Shown in pieces: positions 1-8,080 of a stretch of 64,000 nucleotides of DNA. Under the pieces are notes generated by a model. The model saw only the letters and a program-made list of their open reading frames with translations, was not told where the DNA came from and searched no databases. The translations under genes and the position numbers were made by a program. Source of the stretch: JAHFTY01 sp964584785 (GTDB lineage: Bacteria > Acidobacteriota > Terriglobia > 20CM-2-55-15); assembly GCA_964584785.1 (NCBI GenBank), contig CAZPBY010000043.1, forward strand, positions 4,811-68,810, in the 5' to 3' direction. How positions within the stretch are numbered: position 1 is the stretch's first letter; each line of letters opens with the position of its first letter.

Positions 1-546
1 GTGGGCAACGTTCGTGTTGTTGCTGATGGCCACGCCAAGACGTGTCCCCTCCGTCTGATCCACGATGAACCGGGCTCTGGGACTTTCAGCCGCTGAGAAA
101 ACAGTCGTCTCCCCGATCTTCACGCTACCGGCGTAGAGGCTGTATTGCAGCTGCGCGTAAACCGGACCATCACACGACAATGTCGCGTAACCCGTCGCCA
201 GGCTTTGCTGTCCTAGTGTCCGCGGATACGCCCAGCCGTTCGGTGGCATGTTCAGATTATAGGTCGCCAGTGGACCGGCAATTCCGCCCGGCCCGCCGGT
301 TAGGCCTCTGATACTAAGCACAACGACCTGTAAGCCATAAAAACTCAGCGTGCACCCGGTCGGGGAATCGGAAGCATTTCGAACCATGACTGCCGTCTTG
401 TACGTAAGGGTTCCTGCTGAGCCGTCGGCAATCTGTGGGAACACATGGAACGTGCTCTGCGCGAGCACCGATGGGACAATCGCCACTGAAAACAAAACGA
501 CGAGAACACCCTTCCACATGAGCGATGAAAACAAATCTTTTGTCAT
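1..546 (-). CDS. Secreted protein of unknown function (3' end cut by window edge)
   Basis: I translated the minus strand from the ATG at 546; the frame stays open for 182 codons to the window edge. The product starts with a basic stretch, a hydrophobic segment (VLVVLFSVAIVPSVLA) and an A-Q cleavage site, so it is probably exported by Sec. The rest is rich in beta-forming residues (for example FHVFPQIADG and LATYNLNMPPNGW) and reads like the repetitive exported proteins common in Acidobacteriota; I do not recognise a domain. Its ATG overlaps the TGA of the upstream TPR kinase as ATGA, so it is probably translated by coupling and is the third gene of the sigma/kinase operon. The C-terminus is missing. 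Confidence 0.75.
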   Translation of the reverse strand, partial: MTKDLFSSLMWKGVLVVLFSVAIVPSVLAQSTFHVFPQIADGSAGTLTYKTAVMVRNASDSPTGCTLSFYGLQVVVLSIRGLTGGPGGIAGPLATYNLNMPPNGWAYPRTLGQQSLATGYATLSCDGPVYAQLQYSLYAGSVKIGETTVFSAAESPRARFIVDQTEGTRLGVAISNNTNVAH

Positions 547-3500
547 TGGAACCTCTCCGAAGCTTCTGGCTTCCTGGTCGATTGCGCGGGTTTATCCGTC
601 TGAAGTTTTGCCCGCCATTCGGTTGCCCGGTCTGGTTTCCCCCACTGGTCATAGAGGCGGACCAGCCAGGCAACACTTTCCTGTTCAGTAAACAAGTTCA
701 CGTCGCCTGCGGGAATGCCTATTCCGATGGGATGCAGTCTTCCGTTGTAGCAGGATTGCAGTCGATATTCGGCTTCTTCGTAATTCTTGTTCTGAGCGAC
801 CAGAACGGCGCCGAGAACGCCTTCCCAGTTGTAACGAACCTCAGATTCCGGACGTGCGGGACGATCGTAAAATGGGACGTCGGTGCGAAGAACCGATTCC
901 GCTTCTCTATATTCTTCCTGATGAAAGAGCGCCCAACCGAGATGTGAAATGACATTCCGCACGCGCGGTCCCGAGAGGAGGCTTCTGCCCGTCCCGGGAG
1001 GCACGAGGATTCTTCGCAGAGTCGAGAATGCGTCCCCTGCTTTTTGGAATTCCCCCTGGCTTCCGTAAATCTCTCCCAAACGAAGCAGGTGCACCTGCGA
1101 CTCGTCCTGCGCTTCGCCACCGGAAACTTTGAGGATCCCCAAATGCTGCGTGACGAGTTCTACGGCTTGCGCCAGCTTGCCCTTCGCCCCGGCCGGGCGG
1201 CCGGCATCCTGTTCGGCCTTGCCGTCATCCCAGTAAGCCAACTCCAGCTGGCTCATGGTTTGCAACGTCCGGGGATGGGCTTCACCCAAAAGCTCTCTCT
1301 GCGCGTTCCAAAGGCCCGTCAGTATCTCCTCGGCTTTGGCATAAGGGCCGAGATTCCTATATGCCTCTCCCAATGCCACGGTTGTGCCGTGGGTGTCCAG
1401 GTTGCGGAGCACGTTGCGGTGGATGTCCCACAACTCCGCAAGAACGTCGTCCGCGTTCTTACGCTGGCCGTTGGCGGCGAACTCGCGAGCGAGCTCAACC
1501 AGCGCTTTGCCTGCAAGGTCCGCGCTGCTGTCACGTCCACCTACAATTTGCGGGTAGCCTTTCAGGGCTTGGTTCGCGAGCTTCAGCGCCTCCGCACTGT
1601 TGCCGAGCTTTAGGTACTCAACCGCGCTCTTCGCGGCGTTCAGCAGTTGTTCAGCGCTGTCGGCCGGGTCGTTCTGGTTCAGCTTTGTCAGAGTTTCCAG
1701 AAGGCCCTGGGCTTTCGCGAACTCTCCAGTCTTGCTGTAGACATCCGCCAAAAGCCGCATGCTCTCGAGCGTTGCCGGATGACTGTTGCCCACGCTCTGT
1801 CGTTGATCCTTGAGCAGTCCACTCAAGAGAGATTCGGCCTCACTATATTTCTGTTGGGCCATGTAGACGCCGGCGAGCAGGCGGACGCTGTTGAGCGTCG
1901 CCGCGTTGGCCACACCCAGTCGAGTTCGTTCTGCTGCCAGTGCTGTGGTCAGGAAGGACTCCGCGGCAGGATAGTTTCGCGGCGGACTGGCAGTCACCCC
2001 ACGGGGCGTTTCAAAACTGGTAATCAGAAGCCCGACAGTGGCGATTGTTGTGGGATGGTCTTCGCCGATAGTGCGGCGTTCCTCTTTCAAAATGTCTTCA
2101 AGCAGGGTTTCGGATTCGTGACTTCTGCCCTGCATCTCGTTAAATGCCAGCGTCTGCGTTAAAGCTCGCCAGGTCAGCGGATCGGCGTCGCCCAGAACCC
2201 GGCGGGAGCTTTGCAAAAGTTCTTTCCAGACATTCCCGGTCACGTCCAGACGCCGGACCATCTTCGACTGCACGGTTGCCAAATCGATGCGCGTCTTCAG
2301 AGTCGCCCGATGATCCCACCCCTGCTCACGCCGTCTGATCGCGACGGCGAGATCGAACTGTGCTGCGGCCTTGTCCAACACACTCAGACCGAAGTAAATG
2401 CCGCCGATCGTTTCATGCAGGGCGGCCTCAACCAGCGGCTGCTTGTCAAAATTGCCTGAGATCTTTCCTGCCGCCACATCGACGGCTTCCCGAACCGTGA
2501 GGTTCGGATTGGGGAGAACGGCGACGCGCCCGGCCTCTTCGGATTGCGTCTGTGCCAGCGGGTTGGCCATTCCCAGAAGGTCTTTGCCGAGAAAGTCACT
2601 GAGTGCCCGTGCCGTCCCAGCCTCGGTATCGGCACGTTCTTTTTCGCTGACGGCAGTGTCGCGCTCTTGCTGGGCGAGGGCTCTGGCGGTCACGGCATCG
2701 TTTCGAGCTTCTTTCGCCGCATCGCGTTCTTTCGCGGTCCTTGATTCCGCCTGCACCGCGCGGTCGCGTGCTTCGATTGCTGCACGTTCGGCGCGTCTGG
2801 CGCGCACCGCAAGCCAGCTGCTTGTGGCAACGCCCGAAACCAATATGACCAATATTGTGACTGCCGCTGCAACGAATGCCTTGTGCCGGCGCGCAAACTT
2901 TCGGAGCTGATACCCGGCACTCGGCGGCCGGGCGATCACAGGCTCATCCTTTAAGTAACGTAAAATATCGGCAGCAAACTCGGCAGCCGATCCGTAACGG
3001 CGAGTCTTGTCCTTTTCCAAAGCCTTTGCGGTGATGGTCTCGATGTCACCCCGGTAACCACGATCGATGGAACTGAGCCTGGCAGGATCCTCTTCGCGGA
3101 TGGCGCGAATCGTCTCGTCCAACTTCCGGCCGCCTCTATGGGGCAGTCGGCCTGCGAGGAGTTCATAGAGGATCACCCCGAGGGCATAGACGTCGCTGCG
3201 TGTATCAACGCCCAACGGGTCGGCCATCACCTGCTCGGGGCTCATGTAAGCCAGCGTTCCAATGAGCTGACCTACATCTGTCTGGGTCGTGGCTTGCACA
3301 TCGCTGTCGATCGCACGCGCGACGCCGAAATCGAGAACCTTCGGCTGGCCGGTTTCGTCGATCAGAATATTGGCGGGCTTGAGGTCGCGATGGATCAAAC
3401 CCCGCTGATGTGCGTGTTGCACGGCTTCAGCAATCCTGGACACCATCTCCAGACGCTGCCGTGTACTGAGATGATGTTCGGCGGCATACTCTTTCACGTT

Positions 3501-3980
3501 CCTGCCGCGAACGAGCTCCATCGCAAAATAGGGTTGCGGTCCGAAACCGGTATCCGCGGTTCCAGCCTCGTAGATTTGCGCAATCCCCGGATGCTGCAAT
3601 CGGCCGAGCGCCTGCGACTCTTGTTCGAAACGACGCAACAGCTCCGGTGTCGCAAGCCCGGGTTTGATGATTTTCAAAGCAACTGTCCGGCGCGGCTGAT
3701 CCTGTTCGGCCTCATAGACGACACCCATACCACCCTCGCCGATTAATCGAAGAACGTGATACCGACCGATGGTGGTTGGCTGAAGGTTCGGCGCGATTGG
3801 ACCGATCTCTTCGTCGAGTGCACCTGAAGCGAGTGCACCTGAAGCGAGTGCACCTGAAGCGAGACCGGAACTCGCCGGGTTGAGCCCGACTTCGATCATG
3901 CAACGCGGGCAGGCGCCGCCGATAGGACCGGACTCCACCAACGGACTGCCACATTGGTCGCATCGATTGGGTTCGCTCAC
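543..3980 (-). CDS. Ser/Thr protein kinase with zinc ribbon and C-terminal TPR repeats
   Basis: Membrane-anchored PknB-type kinase. In order: a zinc ribbon (two CxxC pairs in the first 30 residues), a linker made of three 5-residue repeats, a complete kinase domain (glycine loop GEGGMG, VALK lysine, HRDLKPAN, DFGVAR, YMSPEQ), one membrane segment (AAVTILVILVSGVATSSW) after a basic juxtamembrane stretch, a charged coiled coil rich in AER/EKERA, then TPR-10/12-like repeats to the end. All catalytic residues are present. The GTG at 3980 has GGAG eight bases upstream and starts just before the zinc ribbon; a TTG at 4001 overlapping the sigma stop is the alternative. The neighbouring ECF factor and secreted protein suggest one signalling operon. 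The substrate is unknown; the TPRs presumably bind partners outside the membrane. Confidence 0.92.
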   Translation of the reverse strand: MSEPNRCDQCGSPLVESGPIGGACPRCMIEVGLNPASSGLASGALASGALASGALDEEIGPIAPNLQPTTIGRYHVLRLIGEGGMGVVYEAEQDQPRRTVALKIIKPGLATPELLRRFEQESQALGRLQHPGIAQIYEAGTADTGFGPQPYFAMELVRGRNVKEYAAEHHLSTRQRLEMVSRIAEAVQHAHQRGLIHRDLKPANILIDETGQPKVLDFGVARAIDSDVQATTQTDVGQLIGTLAYMSPEQVMADPLGVDTRSDVYALGVILYELLAGRLPHRGGRKLDETIRAIREEDPARLSSIDRGYRGDIETITAKALEKDKTRRYGSAAEFAADILRYLKDEPVIARPPSAGYQLRKFARRHKAFVAAAVTILVILVSGVATSSWLAVRARRAERAAIEARDRAVQAESRTAKERDAAKEARNDAVTARALAQQERDTAVSEKERADTEAGTARALSDFLGKDLLGMANPLAQTQSEEAGRVAVLPNPNLTVREAVDVAAGKISGNFDKQPLVEAALHETIGGIYFGLSVLDKAAAQFDLAVAIRRREQGWDHRATLKTRIDLATVQSKMVRRLDVTGNVWKELLQSSRRVLGDADPLTWRALTQTLAFNEMQGRSHESETLLEDILKEERRTIGEDHPTTIATVGLLITSFETPRGVTASPPRNYPAAESFLTTALAAERTRLGVANAATLNSVRLLAGVYMAQQKYSEAESLLSGLLKDQRQSVGNSHPATLESMRLLADVYSKTGEFAKAQGLLETLTKLNQNDPADSAEQLLNAAKSAVEYLKLGNSAEALKLANQALKGYPQIVGGRDSSADLAGKALVELAREFAANGQRKNADDVLAELWDIHRNVLRNLDTHGTTVALGEAYRNLGPYAKAEEILTGLWNAQRELLGEAHPRTLQTMSQLELAYWDDGKAEQDAGRPAGAKGKLAQAVELVTQHLGILKVSGGEAQDESQVHLLRLGEIYGSQGEFQKAGDAFSTLRRILVPPGTGRSLLSGPRVRNVISHLGWALFHQEEYREAESVLRTDVPFYDRPARPESEVRYNWEGVLGAVLVAQNKNYEEAEYRLQSCYNGRLHPIGIGIPAGDVNLFTEQESVAWLVRLYDQWGKPDRATEWRAKLQTDKPAQSTRKPEASERFQ
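3816..3860. repeat. Three perfect 15-bp tandem repeats in the kinase linker
   Basis: The unit GAGTGCACCTGAAGC occurs three times in a row inside the kinase gene. On the coding strand each unit encodes ALASG, in frame, so copy-number change would only lengthen or shorten the linker between the zinc ribbon and the kinase domain. Confidence 0.9.
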
Positions 3981-3997
3981 AGTCCGTGCTCCACTTC

Positions 3998-4711
3998 TCA
4001 ACCGCTGAGGGCCGCGAGGAGGAAACGGATTTCGTCATCCGCTTGTTCAGGGGTGGAAACGGTTTCGCTGACTTCAGCGCGCAGCAGCTTGCGATACCTG
4101 CGCCGCATGCGATGCACGGCCATACGCAAAGCGCCATCGGACATGCCCATTTGTTCGGCCACTTCAGCGTAACGTGCGCTCGTTCCATCGCGGTGCAGGA
4201 ATACCCACAGCGTGTCAAACTCGGTCGCCCTTCCTGCCGCTGCGAATTCAGCGCGCAGCTTCAGTGCAACGGTTTCCAGCAAGGACAGCGCCCAGCGGCG
4301 CTCAAAGACGCTCTCGGGAGTCGTCGCTTCCAGTGCAACGGGGGCATACCATCTTTCCGCCTCGACGATATCGATCGAGATCAGCTCGCGATCGCCTCCT
4401 CGTTTCAGAGCATGCGCACGATCCCACTGGTTGGCCAGGAAGTGTTTTACGGCAGCAAGAAGAAATGTCCGGAATTTGCCGCGGCTTTGATCGGCGTCGA
4501 GCAAATAGTTCTTTTCGATCAGCAGCGAAAAGAACTCCTGGGACAGATCCTGTGCGCTATCTCGATCGTGACCACACCGGCGGATGAATGCATAGACAGG
4601 CTGCCAATAGGCGCGGCAAAGCTCGGCCAGTTCGTTTCCCGATTCGTTCGCCGCAGCCTGCACGAGAGTCCAGGAAGTGGTGTGAAACGCTGAACTGGAG
4701 CGGCCGGCCAT
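3998..4711 (-). CDS. ECF-type RNA polymerase sigma factor
   Basis: About 237 residues. Region 2 is recognisable as LCRAYWQPVYAFIRR followed by DSAQDLSQEFFSLL, and region 4 as ARYAEVAEQMGMSDGALR followed by a basic helix (VHRMRRRYRKLL). This is the ECF-like group often found beside Ser/Thr kinases in Acidobacteriota and Planctomycetota. I chose the ATG at 4711 because the family usually begins shortly before a T-x-W-[ST]-L-V motif (here TTSWTLVQAA); an upstream ATG at 4798 would add 29 residues of poor quality. Its stop abuts the kinase start, so sigma and kinase are probably co-translated and the kinase may control the factor. No anti-sigma factor was seen. Confidence 0.9.
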   Translation of the reverse strand: MAGRSSSAFHTTSWTLVQAAANESGNELAELCRAYWQPVYAFIRRCGHDRDSAQDLSQEFFSLLIEKNYLLDADQSRGKFRTFLLAAVKHFLANQWDRAHALKRGGDRELISIDIVEAERWYAPVALEATTPESVFERRWALSLLETVALKLRAEFAAAGRATEFDTLWVFLHRDGTSARYAEVAEQMGMSDGALRMAVHRMRRRYRKLLRAEVSETVSTPEQADDEIRFLLAALSG

Positions 4712-4902
4712 GTTGTGTGGCACGCACTCTATCATCACAGGTAACGGACGCCCAAAAGGGATAACCTGCCTGAGTTTTGGCTTGCTGAGTCGTCCCATGA
4801 CGCCCTATGAAGATTCCTGAAGAATCCCAGCGCGTTTGTCACCCTTTTATTTCCCATCGTGAAAAAATGAGAAGGGGCGTTTCCAGGGAATTTAGACTGT
4901 AG

Positions 4903-5084
4903 CTACAAATCGCCAAAATCGAGGTCGAAAGTCAACACGATGCGGCTCTCTGCACGTGCTTTTTGAAGGATGTCCGCGTCCGGCAATTTCATGAGGTGCT
5001 GGTCGCGAAGATGGATGGCGTCCTGGCTGGCATTACGCAGAGCTTCGACTGTGCTGATCGAAACTCCCATGTCAGAAATCTCAC
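4903..5084 (-). pseudogene. DUF5615 PIN-like toxin remnant
   Basis: The segment DMGVSISTVEALRNASQDAI through to RIVLTFDLDFGDL matches the N-terminal half of DUF5615 (Mut7-C/PIN-like) toxins, usually about 110 residues. A GTG at 5084 would read VRFL, then one or more bases are missing before DMGVS, so start and body lie in different frames. A TAG directly after DFGDL removes the second half. The GTG overlaps the TGA of the DUF433 gene as GTGA, the usual layout of this toxin-antitoxin pair. With both a frameshift and a truncation it cannot be active. Confidence 0.6.
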
Positions 5085-5302
5085 GGACGGCTGCCGCTGA
5101 GCGGATGAACCTCCTCGCTGGCAAGGGCTGCAGCGTACTGCAACGATTCACGGATATCTTCCGACTCAAGATCCGGGTATTCCGCAAGAATCTGCGACGA
5201 GTGCGACAGTGATCCGCATTCCTCGAATGCATGCTCTCCCCCCATAATGTGCTGCTCAAAAGTAATTCGTTCAAACATAGGGTTTTCCAGCGTCGATACC
5301 AC
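5081..5302 (-). pseudogene. DUF433 antitoxin remnant with internal deletion
   Basis: The reading frame begins MVSTLENPMFERITFEQHIMGG and resumes with SQILAEYPDLESEDIRES, both typical of DUF433 antitoxins. The middle, which in the family carries the PCIRG-x-RIPV helix-turn-helix part, is replaced by a short unrelated stretch (EHAFEECGSLSHS). The 73-residue product is therefore shorter than an intact antitoxin and should not bind DNA normally. It precedes the DUF5615 remnant with a four-base overlap, so this is a dead toxin-antitoxin locus. Confidence 0.6.
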
Positions 5303-5437
5303 TGTAGTCGAATTTGTAGATGCGAAAGCATCCTATTTCAACAGATTTCAACAAGCCGAGGGCCGCCGTTGCGATGCCTTCAACTGAAAGCTCTTAGACC
5401 CCATCGCTTTCTACTGATTTCAATAATCTCCTAAGAG

Positions 5438-5482
5438 CTGGTTCGGGACCAGGGGGCGGAGGTTCAAATCCTCTCTCTCGGC
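5438..5482 (+). other. 3' fragment of tRNA-Pro(CGG), candidate attachment site
   Basis: The sequence reads as the 3' half of tRNA-Pro. Anticodon stem CTGG/CCAG (5438-5441 and 5449-5452) encloses the loop TTCGGGA with anticodon CGG at 5444-5446 and G37. A T-arm follows with stem GGAGG/CCTCT and loop TTCAAAT (5458-5474), then seven acceptor bases to 5481. No D-arm lies upstream and the expected discriminator A is not there, so it is not a working tRNA. Such 3' tRNA fragments usually remain where an integrase has used a tRNA gene as target. GCCGAGGG at 5355-5362 could pair with the acceptor strand, and a 9-bp inverted repeat (5389-5397 with 5431-5439) lies between; their meaning is unclear. Confidence 0.6.
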
Positions 5483-5622
5483 ACGTAATCGAACTTGATA
5501 GCTCGTTCAGGCGGCACTTGATCGGAAGTTCGGGCGTCGCCTAACTGCTTTTCTGCAAGTCTTCGGCGGCAGATTCGCAATCGTTGAGAGTTAATCGCTT
5601 CTTCGAGCGATCGTATATCGTT

Positions 5623-7992
5623 ATGAAAATGAGAAGGCCCCAGGTTTTCCTTGAACAGCTTCGACAGGATGCGGTGTACGGCGTGCGGGCGCTGTGGTGG
5701 TCGCCGGCATTCAGCATCACCGCGATCGGAGTTCTCGCGATCGGCATCGGCGCGACTCTGGCAATGCTGCACCTTTTCAATGCGGCGATGTTTCACCGCT
5801 TGGCGATTCGCGACGCCGGCTCGCTTGTTCAGTTCCAGCCTACGCTTCCGTTTCCGGCTGCCGCGTTTTATCGGCAACACGCCAGTACGCTCGCGTACAT
5901 GGTTGCCGAAAAAGCGGACGGCGTTTTTGTCGACGATGGACTGGAAGCGGAACTCGCGACGTTCGTGACGGACAACTATTTCGCCGATCTTGGCGTTAAT
6001 CCTGAGTTGGGCCGTCTTCTCGATGGGCGTGACGCCGATGCCCCGTCACAACCGGCGGTCGTGCTCGGATACCGGTTTTGGCAGCGCCGCTTTGGCGCGA
6101 ACGACGCGGTGATCGGGCAAACGATCGACGTGAACGGCAGGTCTGCACAGGTGGTTGGCGTTGCGCCGCCGGATTTCAACGGCCTGTCGTCGACGAGACC
6201 TTCGCTTTTTCTCTCCATTGCCAGTCACCGTTATTTGTTTACCGGCAGCAACGTCACGGAGAGTTTCGCGACTCGCGGAACATTCATGTATGGAAAGCTG
6301 AAGCCCGGTCTAACAGCCGCGGCTGCGGAGTCCGAACTCTCGGCTTTGACCGCGGACCTGAAGATCGATCATCCCGATTTGTTTCCCGGACGCGCATCTC
6401 CCAAGGTCCAGTCACTGGCTCTGCCGCGAGAGGCCTTCATCGCGATGGCGCTGGTCACCGTTCTGGTTTCGCTTGTCCTGCTCACGGCATGCGCCAATCT
6501 CGGAAACGTTTTACTGGCGCGCGGCCAGTCGCGTGAGGCGGAGATTCGAACACGGCTCGCGCTCGGCGCCGGAACGATGCGGATCGTCCGGCAACTGATG
6601 GTAGAGAACCTTCTGCTGGCGATCCTCGGCTCGCTTGCTGCGCTTGTGGTCGGTTACGTGACGGCGCGCGGCCTGCTCGTTCTCGGCGATGCGCCGCCGG
6701 AATTGCGCGTCGCCACGGATTGGAGAATCGTCGCGGCCGGAGGCGTGCTCGCCGCAGTGTCCGCACTCCTGTTCGGCCTCGCTCCGGCGATACAGGCCGC
6801 GCGACAACGATCGCAACGGACGCAGGGCCGGCAAATCCTCGTCGGAGTTCAGGTGGCCGCGAGTTGTTTTCTGCTGGTTCTGACCATGTGGCTCGTGCGC
6901 AGCACCGAGCGAGCGCTCGCAGTCGACGTGCGTTTCGATTATCGCCACATGCTCGCCATAGCGCCTCACCTGAACACGCATAATCTGACGGGCGCGGCGG
7001 CGCGAATCACACTCGAGGAGATCGCTGCACGCGTCCAGCAACACTCCGCGGTCAGCGCAGTTGCACTTTCCGACTCCACGGATTTCAGCAACCGGCTGCC
7101 TGTGTCCGCCGGCGGACTGCCGCCGATGAACTACTACAACGTGTCGACGTCCTATTTTCCGCTGATGAACCTGTCCGCATTAAAAGGCCGGTTGTTTTCG
7201 GATGGTGAAACCGATGTTGTCGTTCTGAGCGAGTCGGCGGCCCGCTCCGTTTTTCAAAATGAGGAAGCGATCGGCAAAACGATCGCGACACGGCGATTCA
7301 CCGCCATTCGGAGCAGCGCGGGACGAAGAACTGCGGAAATGCTGATGGATCAGGCGCAGTCCGAAACGCAGCGTGTCGTTATCGGAATTGTCGCGGACAG
7401 CGGCTTAAATCGAAACTCAAACGTGAGCGAGGCGTACATGCCGCTGACCGACGATGGCATGGCCGCTGCAGGCTTGATTGTGCGAACGCAGGGAGACCCG
7501 TCGGCCGTGATCCGGGAATTGCGCGCAGCCGCGTCGTCACCGGGGTTGGCGCCGGAAACGCGGTTATTGCGCGACGACGTCGAGCGGATCGGCGGACCAC
7601 CGCCAGGCGTGCTGACAGGTATCGTGTCACTGGGTGCGAGCGCCACGGTACTCGCCGGCTTCGGAATCTTTGGTCTTGTGGCTTTTACGGTCGCGCAGCG
7701 AACCCGCGAGATCGGAATCCGAATCGCGCTGGGGGCGAGACCGTCGCAGATCCTCGAAACGCTCGCGGCGCGCTACGCCGCGGGAATTGCGGTCGGCGCA
7801 ATCGTGGGCATCGCTCTGTCGGTAATGTTCGGTCTCTTGATTCGCAGCCGCGTTATCGGTCTCGACACACAGGATCCCATCAGTTACGTCGCGGCAGTTG
7901 CTTTGCTATTCGGTGTCGCTGTGCTTGCGATACTCGTTCCAGCGACGCGCGCCTTCCGCATCAATCCCGCTACAGCGCTGCGCTGCGATTAG
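5623..7992 (+). CDS. ADOP-type (MacB/FtsX-like) permease
   Basis: About 789 residues with the layout of acidobacterial duplicated orphan permeases. An N-terminal membrane helix (ITAIGVLAIGIGATLAML) is followed by a large periplasmic MacB-PCD-like domain, a first FtsX domain (LVLLTACANLGNVLLARG, EIRTRLALGAG), a second periplasmic domain and a second FtsX domain near the end (TREIGIRIALGARPSQIL), finishing with NPATALRCD. There is no ATPase in the gene or beside it, which is normal for this family; the transported substrate is unknown. The N-terminal PadR-associated region found in longer ADOPs is absent. I preferred the ATG at 5623 over an upstream ATG at 5584 because the latter adds a non-family extension. 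It stands alone on the plus strand. Confidence 0.9.
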   Translation: MKMRRPQVFLEQLRQDAVYGVRALWWSPAFSITAIGVLAIGIGATLAMLHLFNAAMFHRLAIRDAGSLVQFQPTLPFPAAAFYRQHASTLAYMVAEKADGVFVDDGLEAELATFVTDNYFADLGVNPELGRLLDGRDADAPSQPAVVLGYRFWQRRFGANDAVIGQTIDVNGRSAQVVGVAPPDFNGLSSTRPSLFLSIASHRYLFTGSNVTESFATRGTFMYGKLKPGLTAAAAESELSALTADLKIDHPDLFPGRASPKVQSLALPREAFIAMALVTVLVSLVLLTACANLGNVLLARGQSREAEIRTRLALGAGTMRIVRQLMVENLLLAILGSLAALVVGYVTARGLLVLGDAPPELRVATDWRIVAAGGVLAAVSALLFGLAPAIQAARQRSQRTQGRQILVGVQVAASCFLLVLTMWLVRSTERALAVDVRFDYRHMLAIAPHLNTHNLTGAAARITLEEIAARVQQHSAVSAVALSDSTDFSNRLPVSAGGLPPMNYYNVSTSYFPLMNLSALKGRLFSDGETDVVVLSESAARSVFQNEEAIGKTIATRRFTAIRSSAGRRTAEMLMDQAQSETQRVVIGIVADSGLNRNSNVSEAYMPLTDDGMAAAGLIVRTQGDPSAVIRELRAAASSPGLAPETRLLRDDVERIGGPPPGVLTGIVSLGASATVLAGFGIFGLVAFTVAQRTREIGIRIALGARPSQILETLAARYAAGIAVGAIVGIALSVMFGLLIRSRVIGLDTQDPISYVAAVALLFGVAVLAILVPATRAFRINPATALRCD

Positions 7993-8080
7993 CTACCAGG
8001 TACGGACGCGGCCGGTAGCGGGCCAGAGTACGGCTTTCATAGTGGATTGACAATGAGCGCGAGGTAAGTTGTGGTTCCTC

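Noticed and set aside
4903..5084. Stop codon in the DUF5615 remnant as a recoded selenocysteine
   Set aside because: The stop is TAG, not TGA, and the gene is also frameshifted.
5355..5482. tmRNA or intron-containing tRNA
   Set aside because: The anticodon arm and T-arm match tRNA-Pro closely, there is no tag reading frame or D-arm, and bacterial tRNA introns are group I elements much longer than the extra bases here.
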